A stretch of 64,000 bases of DNA from Streptomyces spirodelae (GCF_017676385.1 NZ_JAFFZN010000022.1:1-64000), one strand, 5' to 3'. Counted from the first letter of the stretch, positions 8,994 through 18,162 are shown. The notes: generated from the letters alone by a model not told the origin. A program made the numbers and translations.

Positions 8994-9830
8994 CTAGCGC
9001 TTCTTGTTCGTCTTGCGGCGGCGGACGATGTACTTGTTGCTGGCCTTCTTCGGCGAGCGCGTACGCCCCTCCTTCTGACCCCACGGCGAGACCGGGTGGC
9101 GGCCACCGGAGGTACGACCCTCACCACCACCGTGCGGGTGGTCGATCGGGTTCATGACCACACCGCGGACGGTCGGGCGGACGCCCTTCCAGCGCATACG
9201 GCCGGCCTTGCCCCAGTTGATGTTCGACTGCTCGGCGTTGCCGACCTCGCCGACGGTGGCGCGGCAGCGGACGTCGACCAGCCGGATCTCACCGGACGGC
9301 ATACGCAGGTGGGCCATCCGGCCCTCCTTCGCCAGCAGCTGCACCGAGGCACCGGCGGAGCGGGCGAACTTGGCGCCGCCGCCCGGCTTCAGCTCGATCG
9401 CGTGGATCGTGGTACCGACGGGGATGTAGCGCAGCGGCAGGTTGTTGCCCGGCTTGATGTCGGCGCCCTGGCCGTTCTCGACGCGGTCGCCCTGCTGGAT
9501 GCCACGGGGGGCGAGGATGTAACGCTTCTCGCCATCCACGTAGTGCAGCAGCGCGATACGCGCGGTGCGGTTCGGGTCGTACTCGATGTGCGCGACCTTC
9601 GCCGGCACGCCGTCCTTGTCGTGCCGACGGAAGTCGATCACGCGGTAGGCGCGCTTGTGGCCACCGCCCTGGTGGCGTGCAGTCACACGACCGGCGTTGT
9701 TACGGCCGCCCTTGCTGTGCAGCGGGCGGACCAGCGACTTCTCCGGCGTGTCCCGCGTGATCTCGACGAAGTCGGCGACGGATGAGCCGCGACGGCCCGG
9801 AGTCGTCGGCTTGTACTTGCGGATACCCAT
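8994..9830 (-). CDS. rplB: 50S ribosomal protein L2
   Basis: L2 is required for subunit joining and peptidyl transfer. The 278-residue product has MGIRKYKPTTPGRRG at the start and the C-terminal signature RGVVMNPIDHPHGGGEGR with the critical His of family L2. The C-terminus is the usual basic KASNKYIVRRRKTNKKR. Confidence 0.98.
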   Translation of the reverse strand: MGIRKYKPTTPGRRGSSVADFVEITRDTPEKSLVRPLHSKGGRNNAGRVTARHQGGGHKRAYRVIDFRRHDKDGVPAKVAHIEYDPNRTARIALLHYVDGEKRYILAPRGIQQGDRVENGQGADIKPGNNLPLRYIPVGTTIHAIELKPGGGAKFARSAGASVQLLAKEGRMAHLRMPSGEIRLVDVRCRATVGEVGNAEQSNINWGKAGRMRWKGVRPTVRGVVMNPIDHPHGGGEGRTSGGRHPVSPWGQKEGRTRSPKKASNKYIVRRRKTNKKR

Positions 9831-9877
9831 TTCTCAGTCCTCGGAAGATTCAGGACTTCTGAACGACCTGGCCCCCG

Positions 9878-10300
9878 TCAGGAGGCCGGGCCGCCGAAGA
9901 TGTCGATACGGTCGCCCTCGACAAGGGTCACGATGGCGCGCTTGGTGTCGGCGCGCTTGCCGTAACCGGTGCGGGTGCGCTTGCGCTTGCCCTGGCGGTT
10001 GATCGTGTTGACCCCGGCGACCTTGACCGAGAAGACCTCTTCGACGGCCTGCTTGATCTGGGTCTTGTTCGCACGCGGGTCGACGATGAACGTGTACTTG
10101 TTCTCATCCAGCAGCGCGTAGCTCTTCTCCGAGACGACCGGCCGCAGCAGCAGGTCGCGCGGGTCCGAGAAGGTCTTGCTCGGGTCGGCCGGCGCGACCG
10201 GGCCCGGACCGTCGGCGGCCCTGCGGGCGGCCTTGGCGACGCGGGCGGCCTTCGCGGCCTTCGCTGCCTTGGAGGCAATGCTCGGGTGTCGCGTAGCCAT
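9878..10300 (-). CDS. rplW: 50S ribosomal protein L23
   Basis: L23 lies at the tunnel exit and is the docking site for trigger factor and SRP. The family core spans about residues 48-140 (DPRDLLLRPVVSEKSYALLD to VTLVEGDRIDIFGG). The first 45 residues are an Ala/Lys-rich extension, longer than the usual Streptomyces N-terminus. The ATG overlaps the rplD stop by one base. An alternative internal start would shorten the extension, but no better ribosome site is visible. Confidence 0.95.
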   Translation of the reverse strand: MATRHPSIASKAAKAAKAARVAKAARRAADGPGPVAPADPSKTFSDPRDLLLRPVVSEKSYALLDENKYTFIVDPRANKTQIKQAVEEVFSVKVAGVNTINRQGKRKRTRTGYGKRADTKRAIVTLVEGDRIDIFGGPAS

Positions 10301-10947
10301 CAGGCGTCGCTCCCTTCGGTGTGGGCCTGCGGGCCAGCAACGAAGGACTCGAGCGCGGCCCGGGTGAAGACCACGTCGTCCGAGACGAGCACGTCGTAGG
10401 TGTTGAGCTGGCCCGGCTCCAGGATGTGCACCTGGGGCAGGTTGCGGGCGGACAGCCAGGCGGCCTCGTCGGTGCGCTCGGCGACGAGCAGCAGGTTCTT
10501 CCGCTCGCTGATCTTGCCGAACAGGTTCTTCGCGGCCTTGGTCGAGATCTCGCCCTCGACCACGCCGGAGACGACGTGGACGCGGCCGTGGCGGGCCCGG
10601 TCGGAGAGGGCACCGCGCAGCGCGGCGGCCTTCATCTTCTTCGGGGTCCGCTGCGAGTAGTCGCGCGGCACGGGGCCGTGCACGACGCCACCGCCGGCGA
10701 ACTGCGGCGCACGGGTCGAGCCCTGGCGGGCGCGTCCGGTGCCCTTCTGGCGGTACGGCTTCTTGCCGCCGCCGCGGACCTCGCCGCGGGTCTTGGTCTT
10801 GTGCGTGCCCTGGCGGGCCGCGGCCAGCTGGGCGACGACGACCTGGTGGATCAGCGGAACGCTGACCTGCGCGTCGAAGATCTCCGCGGGGAGCTCGACG
10901 GTCCCGGTCTTGTCGCCGGCCGGCGAAAGGATGTCAATGGTGCTCAT
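10300..10947 (-). CDS. rplD: 50S ribosomal protein L4
   Basis: L4 lines the exit tunnel, and in gamma-proteobacteria it represses the S10 operon. The 215-residue product begins MSTIDILSPAGDKTGTVELP and has the extended loop KTKTRGEVRGGGKKPYRQKG that reaches the tunnel. The start is 7 bp downstream of rplC. The longer upstream frame is a shadow of rplC. Confidence 0.97.
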   Translation of the reverse strand: MSTIDILSPAGDKTGTVELPAEIFDAQVSVPLIHQVVVAQLAAARQGTHKTKTRGEVRGGGKKPYRQKGTGRARQGSTRAPQFAGGGVVHGPVPRDYSQRTPKKMKAAALRGALSDRARHGRVHVVSGVVEGEISTKAAKNLFGKISERKNLLLVAERTDEAAWLSARNLPQVHILEPGQLNTYDVLVSDDVVFTRAALESFVAGPQAHTEGSDA

Positions 10948-10954
10948 CGGTTCC

Positions 10955-11599
10955 TCAGGCCCCCTTGGCCGCGGTACGGACCAGGACGAGGCCGCCGTTC
11001 GGACCGGGGACTGCGCCCTTGATGAGCAGCAGGCCCTTCTCCGCGTCAACGGCGTGGACGGTCAGGTTCTGGGTGGTGACCCGCTCGTTGCCCATCCGGC
11101 CGGCCATGCGGGTGCCCTTGAAGACACGGCCCGGCGTGGCGCAGCCACCGATGGCGCCCGGCTTGCGGTGCACACGGTGGGCACCGTGCGATGCCTTGCC
11201 ACCGTGGAAGCCGTGGCGCTTCATACCGCCGGCGAAGCCCTTGCCCTTCGACTTGCCGGTCACATCCACCTTGACGCCGGCCTCGAAGGTGTCCGCGTTC
11301 AGCTCCTGGCCCGGGGTGTACTCGGACGCGTCGGAGGTGCGGATCTCCACCAGGTGGCGGCGGGGGGTGACGTCGGCCTTGGCGAAGTGGCCCTTGAGGG
11401 GCTTGTTCACCTTGCGCGGGTCGATCTCGCCGAAGGCGATCTGGACGGCCTCGTAGCCGTCCTTGTCTGCGGTGCGGACCTGGGTCACGACGTTCGGCCC
11501 GGCCTTGACGACGGTCACGGGGACAACGCGGTTGTTGTCGTCCCAGACCTGGGTCATGCCGAGCTTCTCGCCCAGGACGCCCTTGATCTGCTTAGCCAT
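10955..11599 (-). CDS. rplC: 50S ribosomal protein L3
   Basis: L3 is needed for the peptidyl transferase centre. The 214-residue product starts MAKQIKGVLGEKLGMTQVWD and has the conserved FAGGMKRHGFHGGKASHGAHRVHRKPG-type segment around residue 125-150, with the methylatable Gln/His loop of the family. It lies 14 bp downstream of rpsJ. Confidence 0.97.
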   Translation of the reverse strand: MAKQIKGVLGEKLGMTQVWDDNNRVVPVTVVKAGPNVVTQVRTADKDGYEAVQIAFGEIDPRKVNKPLKGHFAKADVTPRRHLVEIRTSDASEYTPGQELNADTFEAGVKVDVTGKSKGKGFAGGMKRHGFHGGKASHGAHRVHRKPGAIGGCATPGRVFKGTRMAGRMGNERVTTQNLTVHAVDAEKGLLLIKGAVPGPNGGLVLVRTAAKGA

Positions 11600-11613
11600 C
11601 TCTACGACACCCC

Positions 11614-11922
11614 TCAGAGCTTGATCTCGATGTCGACGCCGGCCGGAAGGTCCAGGCGCATCAGCGAGTCAACGGTCTTGGGGGTCGGGTCGAGGATGTC
11701 GATCAGACGCTTGTGCGTGCGCATCTCGAAGTGCTCGCGCGAGTCCTTGTACTTGTGCGGCGACTTGATGACGCAGTACACGTTCTTCTCTGTGGGCAGC
11801 GGCACCGGGCCGGCGACCGACGCGCCAGTACGCGTCACCGTCTCGACGATCTTCTTCGCCGAGTTGTCGATGACCTCGTGGTCGTAGGCCTTGAGCCTGA
11901 TGCGGATCTTCTGTCCCGCCAT
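11614..11922 (-). CDS. rpsJ: 30S ribosomal protein S10 (NusE)
   Basis: S10 is a small-subunit protein and also the NusE partner of NusB and NusG in antitermination. The 102-residue product starts MAGQKIRIRLKAYDHEVID and ends PAGVDIEIKL. It is the first gene of the S10 operon. A 594-bp gene-free stretch upstream holds the leader and promoter signals described separately. In many bacteria tuf lies next to rpsJ; here tuf is 21 kb away. Confidence 0.98.
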   Translation of the reverse strand: MAGQKIRIRLKAYDHEVIDNSAKKIVETVTRTGASVAGPVPLPTEKNVYCVIKSPHKYKDSREHFEMRTHKRLIDILDPTPKTVDSLMRLDLPAGVDIEIKL

Positions 11923-11994
11923 GGCTACTTCGTAGTCCTGTCTCTCGTAACGCTCTGGTACCCCGTTGGCCTCACAGCCCCCAGCCCTCTACTC

Positions 11995-12017
11995 GACCCA
12001 CGCGGTCGGGCGTGTCG
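11995..12017 (-). promoter_or_regulatory. S10-operon leader element shared with the str operon
   Basis: This 23-nt element, 73 bases upstream of the rpsJ start, is 21/23 identical to 37456-37478 upstream of rpsL. It contains a short hairpin (CGACC at 11994-11998 with GGTCG at 12004-12008, 5-nt loop). Conservation in two unlinked r-protein leaders suggests a common regulatory role. The mechanism is not known to me. Confidence 0.6.
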
Positions 12018-12266
12018 GCTTCCTTCTCATACGGATGCGGACGCGCAAAAGTGCGCCCCCTCAGGGCCGTGGCGGACCTCAGGGGTTCCGTGAGAGGAGG
12101 AGCCGGGGAGGAAACCCACCGGGTGCCTGGTTGGAAGCCCCTCCTACGCTTCCCGGAAGATTCCCGTACTTCCGCCCCTGATGAGGGGCGACGAATACCT
12201 GGGACTCGCTTCCGGTCCTCCCGGCGGGAGGCGCGCAGCATCGGCACTCAACCGAGCAACCTGGAC

Positions 12267-12297
12267 AGTGTGCCATAGAGGTGAGAGCGGTCGCCAA
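12267..12297 (-). promoter_or_regulatory. candidate S10-operon promoter
   Basis: On the minus strand, TTGGCG (12292-12297) and CACACT (12267-12272) are separated by 19 bp, resembling a housekeeping -35/-10 pair with a slightly long spacer. This would place the start near 12260 and give a leader of about 340 nt for rpsJ. It is a weak match, and a second candidate lies upstream at 12364-12369. Confidence 0.35.
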
Positions 12298-12339
12298 TCG
12301 GGCCCCTAGCACATGGGGCGCTCCCGCGCACGGACCGAT

Positions 12340-12369
12340 GTGCGGATATTCGCACTCCGCCCCTTTATC
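12340..12369 (-). promoter_or_regulatory. near-palindrome next to an extended -10-like sequence
   Basis: GTGCGGATATTCGCAC at 12340-12355 is a 16-bp palindrome with a single mismatched pair. On the minus strand it begins eight bases after TGTGATAAA (TG-extended -10-like, GATAAA at 12364-12369). If that promoter is used, the palindrome would sit at the transcription start, a classic operator position. The functional assignment is inference. Confidence 0.35.
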
Positions 12370-12516
12370 ACAGACGCCAGGGCTGACGTGCGCAAATAAG
12401 AGAAGGATCACTTACCGGCGCCGCTGTGTGGCGTTGCGTGACGACCCCGGCTCCTGCTTCAGTGAAAAGACCGGTCGGTAACGAGGGGAAGCGCACACCA
12501 CGAGGGGGGACCGGGG

Positions 12517-12942
12517 ATGGAGCTTCGGGAAGAGATTGCCGCGATGCGTGCGGGGGACGGGGACCCCGGCGCGCTGCTGGGCGAGTTCCGGCGGGCGGCG
12601 GTGCTGGTGCCGCAGATGGCGGGGGATCGCCTGCTGACACGCAGCTTCGGCGGAGTGCGCTGGATTCTCGCGTTCACGGACGAGGCGGCGCTGGCACGGT
12701 TCGCCCGCGAGGCGCCGGGCGGCGACCCCGGCGGGGAGTGGGAGTACGCCTCCGTACTGGGCGCCCGGCTGCTGGACGCCGTCGTTCCCACGCTCGACGG
12801 ACCGACGGGCGTCGCCGTCGACATCGCGGACGAGGACGGCTCCATGCTCTTCCCGCCCGCGCCCGGCATCGTCCCGGACGAGGTGGCCGTGCACGGCACC
12901 GAGCAGGCCGTGCACGGCACCAAGAGGGGGGAGGACGCCTGA
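12517..12942 (+). CDS. SseB family protein (first gene of RHS locus)
   Basis: This 141-residue acidic protein matches the SseB N-terminal-domain proteins found next to Streptomyces RHS or T7SS-type toxin genes. Signatures are a LLGEFRRAAVLVP strand, FGGVRWILAFTDEAALARFA, and a hydrophobic region ending VAVDIADEDGSMLFPP. No signal peptide or membrane segment is visible. The stop overlaps the next ATG (TGATG), so it is translationally coupled to the following small gene and then to the RHS gene. Its role is unknown; an accessory or chaperone role for export of the toxin is an inference from position. Confidence 0.85.
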   Translation: MELREEIAAMRAGDGDPGALLGEFRRAAVLVPQMAGDRLLTRSFGGVRWILAFTDEAALARFAREAPGGDPGGEWEYASVLGARLLDAVVPTLDGPTGVAVDIADEDGSMLFPPAPGIVPDEVAVHGTEQAVHGTKRGEDA

Positions 12943-13607
12943 TGGGGGACGGCAAGAGCGCGGACGGCATCAAATGGAACAAGGAGTCCCTCGATCTGAT
13001 CGAGAAAGGACTCAAAGGTGCCATCAACGAACTGAAGGAGTCGGGCAGCTCGGCGACATCGTCGCTCCAGGGCGCCGGCTTCGAGGAGCTGTCCCTGACC
13101 GGGATGGAGATGGGCCACCACGGCCTGTCCGTCGACTTCGAGGACTTCTGCGAGAAGTGGGAGTGGGGTGTACGGGCCCTGGTGCAGAACGCCAACGCGC
13201 TGGCCCAGAAGCTCGGCCTGTCGGCGGGCATGGCCTACGAGGAGGACCAGTACGCGGCCGGGTCGCTGAAAGTCGGCCTGAACTCGCTGGTGGGCAACCC
13301 GCACGCCACCGAGGAGGAGATCACCAAGCAGGGCTGGGGCGACATCGTGAAGCCGGATGCGCCGGACTACAGCTCCGAGTCCTGGGACAAGGCCGGTCAG
13401 GACATCAAACAGGACTGGCAGGACACCGGTCGCGAGCTGACCACCAAGGGCCGCGGCGGCATGTACACGGACCTGGCGCAGAGCGCCACCGGAATGAGTG
13501 ACGAGCAGATCGAGGCCCAGCGGGACAAGTGGTTCGGCCCGTCACCGGAAGAGCGCGCGGCGGCCCAGCAACAAGGCAATGAGGGGGCCGAGGGGGGCCA
13601 GGGCTGA
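12942..13607 (+). CDS. hypothetical helical protein, T7SS/WXG-like, upstream of RHS toxin
   Basis: This 221-residue, acidic, mostly helical protein carries a KWEWGVRALVQNANALAQ segment near residue 70 that resembles WXG100-type helical hairpins. Its C-terminus is low-complexity Gln/Gly/Glu (AAAQQQGNEGAEGGQG). The start ATG overlaps the SseB stop, and its stop overlaps the RHS start (both TGATG). I do not recognise a defined family. Position suggests a secretion adaptor or partner of the N-terminal domain of the RHS protein. Confidence 0.8.
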   Translation: MGDGKSADGIKWNKESLDLIEKGLKGAINELKESGSSATSSLQGAGFEELSLTGMEMGHHGLSVDFEDFCEKWEWGVRALVQNANALAQKLGLSAGMAYEEDQYAAGSLKVGLNSLVGNPHATEEEITKQGWGDIVKPDAPDYSSESWDKAGQDIKQDWQDTGRELTTKGRGGMYTDLAQSATGMSDEQIEAQRDKWFGPSPEERAAAQQQGNEGAEGGQG

Positions 13608-16600
13608 TGGGCTGGCGGGATTTCGTACCCGACTCCATCGAGGAGAAGGGCGAGGACCTCGTCGAGGGTGCCGGCGACGTTGTGGAGGGTGCCGGCAACT
13701 GGGGTGCGGACCGGCTGGATGACGCCGGATGGGACGGCGGAGCCGACTGGGTTCGGGACAAGTCCCGCTCCGCGGCGAACGCGATGGGCGCCGAGACGGC
13801 CGAGTTCCAGCTGGACGAGACCGAGGACCCCAAGAAGCTGGTCTTCGGCAGCCCCGGCAAGATCCGCTCCACGGCCAAGCACCTGAACGACTTCAAGACC
13901 GCTTTCGACAACGTCGCCAAGGGCCTGAAGAAGCTGCCCGAAGGCACGTTGCAGGGCAAGGCGGCCGACGCGTTCTGGGAGAAGGTCGGCCTGGAACCGG
14001 CCAAGTGGAGCAAGGCTGCCGACGCCTGCGAGAAGGCCGCCGGGGCCCTGGAGGACTTCGCCCACACGGTGGAGCGCGCCCAGTCCCAGGCCGGCGAGGC
14101 GGTCGCCAAATACAAGGAAGACAAGAAGGACGAGGCCCAGGAACAGCTCTCCCGCGCCCGCTCACAGCGCGACACGGCCGCGTCCCAGGCCCAGACCGCC
14201 GTCAAGGCAGCGCGCGACGCGGCCCCGCCCAAGCCCGACTACTGGGACCAGGCCGGCGACGGCCTCACCGGGCTGCGCCTGGACGCCGTCCACGTCTCCG
14301 GCGGCATCGTCAAAGGCACGGCAGGGCTGGTCAGCTTCGTCCGCAGCGTCAACCCGACCGACCCCTACAACATCACCCACCCCGCCGAGTACGTCACCAA
14401 CCTCAACTCCACCGTCACCGGCATCATGCGCGCCGCCAACGACCCCGTCGGCACCGGCAAAGCCATGGTGGACGCCTTCAAGAAGGACCCGGCGGAGGGC
14501 CTGGGCCGCCTCATCCCGGAGCTGCTGGGTACGAAGGGTGTGGGCGCGGCGACGAAGGGGGCTCGGGCCGGCAGGGTGGCGAAGGAGGCCGCCGAGGCGC
14601 GCAGGGCACTGAACGAGAAGGGGCCCCATCCTTCAGCGCAGAAGGGCGAGGAGATCCCGTCCGGCAGGACCGACCCCGTCGATCTGGGCACCGGGAAGAT
14701 GTACCTCCCGCAAACCGATCTGACCTTGCCGGGCACCCTGCCCCTCAGCTTCACCCGCCGTGTCGAGTCCGGCTACCGGCTGGGCCACTGGTTCGGCCCC
14801 TCTTGGTCATCGACGGTGGACCAGCGGCTGGAGATCGACGCGGAGGGCGTCGTCTTCATCGCTGAGGACGGCCGCCTGCTGTCGTACGCGCATCCAGCCC
14901 CCGGCGTCCCCACCCTGCCGTCCGCGGGCTCGTCCCGTATGCCGCTGGAACGCACTCCGGACGGCGGCTACACGCTGACGGACCCGGAGACGGGGCGGGT
15001 ACGGCACTTCGCACCGCCGGAGGGCGGCGCTTCCGACAACGGCGCGGCCCGGCTCGAACAGCTCACCGACCGCAACGGCAACAGCATCACCTTCGAATAC
15101 GACGCAGAGACGGGCGCGCCCGAACGCCTCGTCCACAGCGGCGGCTACGTGGTGCGTCTGACGGTCGAGCACGACCGGGTCACAGCGCTGGCCGTCGCCG
15201 ACGCGGAGGGCGACACCACCACGGTGCTGCGCTACGGCTACACGGACGGCAATCTGACGCAAGTCACCAACTCGTCGGGCCTCCCCCTCCGCTTCGAGTA
15301 CGACGACGAGCAGCGCGTGGTGTCCTGGACCGACACCAACGACCGTCGCTACGACTACGTCTACGACAATCTGCACCGCGTCATCGCCGAAGGCGGCACG
15401 GCAGGCCATGTGCAGGTCCGTATCGACTACGACGGCGTCGACGCCGCAACCGGCCACAAGGTCACGACGGTCACGAGCGCGGCGGGACACGCGACCCGCA
15501 CCCTGTTCGACGACCGCGGCTTGGTCGTCGGCGAGATCGATCCCCTCGGCCACCGCACGTCGACCGAACGGGACGCCTGCAACCGTCCGCTGTCCCACAC
15601 CGACGCACTGGGCCGGCGGACGACGTTCAGCTACGACGAAGGGGGACGGCTGACGCGCGTCGTCCGACCGGACGGCACCACGCTCGCGGTCACCCGCAAC
15701 GAGATCGGTCTCCCCCTCATCACCACGGACCCCGACGGCGCACGCTGGCGTCAGGAGTGGGACGAGTACGGCAACCGGATCGCCCTCACGGACCCCGCAG
15801 GCCACACCACGCGCTTCACGTACGACGGCCGCGGTCACCTGACGGCAGTGACGGACGCCCTCGGCACGACGACACGGGTCCTCTGCAACGAGGCCGGCCT
15901 CCCGGTCGAGATCACCGACCCCTTGGGCGGCATCACCCGCTACGAACGCGACCCGTTCGGCCGCCCGGTGCGCGTGACCGACCCGCTGGGCGCGGTGACG
16001 ACACTGAACTGGACCATCGAGGGCCGCCTGGCTTCCCGCACCACCCCCGACGGCGCCACCGAACGCTGGGAGTGGGACGGCGAGGGCAACTGCACCCGCC
16101 ACCTCGACGCCGCGGGCGGCGAGACCCGCTACGAGTACACCCACTTCGACATGCTGGCGGCCCGTACGGGCCCGGACGGCGTGCGCTACGAGTTCTCCTA
16201 CGACGCCGAACTGCGCATGACGCGGGTGACCAACCCGCAGGGCCTGACGTGGGACTACACCTACGACCCCGCAGGCCGCCTGGTCGCGGAGAGGGACTTC
16301 GACGAGCGCACGCAGCGGTACGAGCTGAACGCGGCCGGGGAACTCATCGGCCGCACCACGCCGCTCGGCGACGAGATCACCTACGAGCGCGACGCCCTCG
16401 GCCGCACGACGCGCAAGAACGCTGCGGGTGCGGTGACGACATACGGCTACGACCCGGCAGGCCGCCTCTTGGAGGCCATCGGCCCCGACGCCGACCTCCG
16501 CTACCAACGGGACAAGCTCGGCCGCGTCAAAACGGAACTGGTCAACGGCCGCGCCCTCACCCACACCTACGACGCCCTCGGCCGCCGCACGCGCCGCGTC

Positions 16601-18130
16601 ACCCCGACGGGAGCCGTCTCCACCAGCACCTACGACGCGGCGGGCAACCGCATCTCGCTGACGGCCTCCGGTCACACACTGGACTTCACCCACGACGCCG
16701 CAGGCCGCGAAACGGAACGCCGCATCGGCGCCGACGGACTCACTCTGGCGCAGGTATGGGACCCGGCAGGCCGCTTGCAGACCCAGTCGCTCACCGCCAC
16801 GCAAGCGACCGTCCAGCACCGCGCATACACCTACCGCCCCGACGGCTACCTCACGGAGGTCGACGACCTGCTGTCGGGCCGGGCCACCTTCGACCTGGAC
16901 GCGATCGGCCGCGTCACAGCGGTCCACGCCCGCGGCTGGACGGAGCGCTACGCCTACGACGAGGCGGGCAACCAGACGGAAGCGTCGTGGCCCACCACCC
17001 ACGCTTCTGCGGAGGCGATCGGCCCGCGTACGTACGAGGGCACACGGATCACCTCGGCCGGCAAGGTCCGCTACGAACACGACGAGGCCGGCCGCATCAC
17101 CGTCCGCCAGAAATCGCGCCTCTCGAAGAAGCCGGACACCTGGCGCTATACCTGGGACGCCGAAGACCGCCTCACCGAGGTCACCACTCCGGACGGAACG
17201 GTGTGGCGCTACGAGTACGACCCCTTGGGTCGCCGGGTGGCCAAACACCGCATGGCAGGCGATGAGCCGGCGGAAACCGTCACGTTCACCTGGGACGGCC
17301 CGATCCTCATCGAGCAGACAACGGTCGCCCCGAACCTGCCCCACCCGGTCACCCTGACCTGGGACCACAAGGGCTTCACCCCCCTGACCCAGACCGAACG
17401 CCTCACCAACGCATCAACCCAACAGGAAATCGACTCCCGCTTCTACGCGATCGTCACCGACCTGGTCGGCACCCCCACGGAACTGGTCGACGAGTCCGGC
17501 GCCATCGCCTGGCGCACCCGCTCCACCCTCTGGGGCACCACCACCTGGCCCACCACCAGCACCACCTACACCCCCCTCCGCTTCCCCGGCCAGTACCACG
17601 ACCCCGAAACGGGCCTCCACTACAACTACTTCCGCCACTACGACCCTGAAACCGCCCGCTACGCGGCTCAAGACCCTCTGGGCATCAGCCCGTCGCCGAA
17701 TCCTCGCTCTTATGTCGAGCACCCGCACCAATGGGCCGATCCACTCGGCCTGGCACCCTACGAAAACCAACTGCCAGACGAATTGCCCAATGAGCTGGCA
17801 GACGCTGAAAGGCTCGGTGTAAAACCGATCAAGGTCGGCGAGGAAGGATTCGACGAGGCCGTCAACAGCGGCACGATCAAGTGGGCAGTGACAGAAGACG
17901 GCGACCTTGTCGTGATGCCCAAAACAGTGGGGGGCGTTGAGCTCAAGCATCCCGTATTGACCGGTGGCCGTCCGGTACAGACGGCAGGCGAAGCGGAAAT
18001 CGCGGGCAGCGAAGGTAACTACTTCGGGCTTGAGCTGAACAACAACAGCGGACACTTCAAACCATCATTGGAAAGCTTGCAGATCGGCAGGGACGCTTTC
18101 GAGCGGGCTGGCATCACTTTCATGGATTGA
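13607..18130 (+). CDS. RHS-repeat polymorphic toxin with T7SS-type N-terminus
   Basis: The product is 1507 residues. Residues 1-220 form an amphipathic helical domain of the putative T7SS-secreted type with no classical signal peptide. A DUF6531 segment follows at about 350-430 (RTDPVDLGTGKMYLPQTDL). About 430-1310 are RHS/YD repeats (many GRxxxxxYD units), then the RHS core-associated block (RFPGQYHDPETGLHYNYFRHYDPETARYAAQDPLG) ending in DPLGL at 1382. The variable tip is 1383-1507. It has ELKH, AGEAEI and NNNSGHFKPS motifs resembling small nuclease-like toxin tips; the exact activity is not recognised. The tip DNA is visibly less GC-rich than the RHS shell, as expected if tips are exchanged horizontally. 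A candidate immunity gene follows after 32 bp. Confidence 0.9.
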   Translation: MGWRDFVPDSIEEKGEDLVEGAGDVVEGAGNWGADRLDDAGWDGGADWVRDKSRSAANAMGAETAEFQLDETEDPKKLVFGSPGKIRSTAKHLNDFKTAFDNVAKGLKKLPEGTLQGKAADAFWEKVGLEPAKWSKAADACEKAAGALEDFAHTVERAQSQAGEAVAKYKEDKKDEAQEQLSRARSQRDTAASQAQTAVKAARDAAPPKPDYWDQAGDGLTGLRLDAVHVSGGIVKGTAGLVSFVRSVNPTDPYNITHPAEYVTNLNSTVTGIMRAANDPVGTGKAMVDAFKKDPAEGLGRLIPELLGTKGVGAATKGARAGRVAKEAAEARRALNEKGPHPSAQKGEEIPSGRTDPVDLGTGKMYLPQTDLTLPGTLPLSFTRRVESGYRLGHWFGPSWSSTVDQRLEIDAEGVVFIAEDGRLLSYAHPAPGVPTLPSAGSSRMPLERTPDGGYTLTDPETGRVRHFAPPEGGASDNGAARLEQLTDRNGNSITFEYDAETGAPERLVHSGGYVVRLTVEHDRVTALAVADAEGDTTTVLRYGYTDGNLTQVTNSSGLPLRFEYDDEQRVVSWTDTNDRRYDYVYDNLHRVIAEGGTAGHVQVRIDYDGVDAATGHKVTTVTSAAGHATRTLFDDRGLVVGEIDPLGHRTSTERDACNRPLSHTDALGRRTTFSYDEGGRLTRVVRPDGTTLAVTRNEIGLPLITTDPDGARWRQEWDEYGNRIALTDPAGHTTRFTYDGRGHLTAVTDALGTTTRVLCNEAGLPVEITDPLGGITRYERDPFGRPVRVTDPLGAVTTLNWTIEGRLASRTTPDGATERWEWDGEGNCTRHLDAAGGETRYEYTHFDMLAARTGPDGVRYEFSYDAELRMTRVTNPQGLTWDYTYDPAGRLVAERDFDERTQRYELNAAGELIGRTTPLGDEITYERDALGRTTRKNAAGAVTTYGYDPAGRLLEAIGPDADLRYQRDKLGRVKTELVNGRALTHTYDALGRRTRRVTPTGAVSTSTYDAAGNRISLTASGHTLDFTHDAAGRETERRIGADGLTLAQVWDPAGRLQTQSLTATQATVQHRAYTYRPDGYLTEVDDLLSGRATFDLDAIGRVTAVHARGWTERYAYDEAGNQTEASWPTTHASAEAIGPRTYEGTRITSAGKVRYEHDEAGRITVRQKSRLSKKPDTWRYTWDAEDRLTEVTTPDGTVWRYEYDPLGRRVAKHRMAGDEPAETVTFTWDGPILIEQTTVAPNLPHPVTLTWDHKGFTPLTQTERLTNASTQQEIDSRFYAIVTDLVGTPTELVDESGAIAWRTRSTLWGTTTWPTTSTTYTPLRFPGQYHDPETGLHYNYFRHYDPETARYAAQDPLGISPSPNPRSYVEHPHQWADPLGLAPYENQLPDELPNELADAERLGVKPIKVGEEGFDEAVNSGTIKWAVTEDGDLVVMPKTVGGVELKHPVLTGGRPVQTAGEAEIAGSEGNYFGLELNNNSGHFKPSLESLQIGRDAFERAGITFMD

Positions 18131-18162
18131 ATGGGTAGAATCAAAGACCCAGGGAGCGAGTG

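Noticed and set aside
12079..12411. Minus-strand open frame in the S10 leader
   Set aside because: No ribosome site and no homology; it lies in the promoter/leader region of rpsJ.
14807..17368. 853-codon minus-strand open frame across the RHS gene
   Set aside because: It is the mirror of the RHS repeat gene (repeats and third-position GC favour the plus strand) and shows no recognisable protein features.
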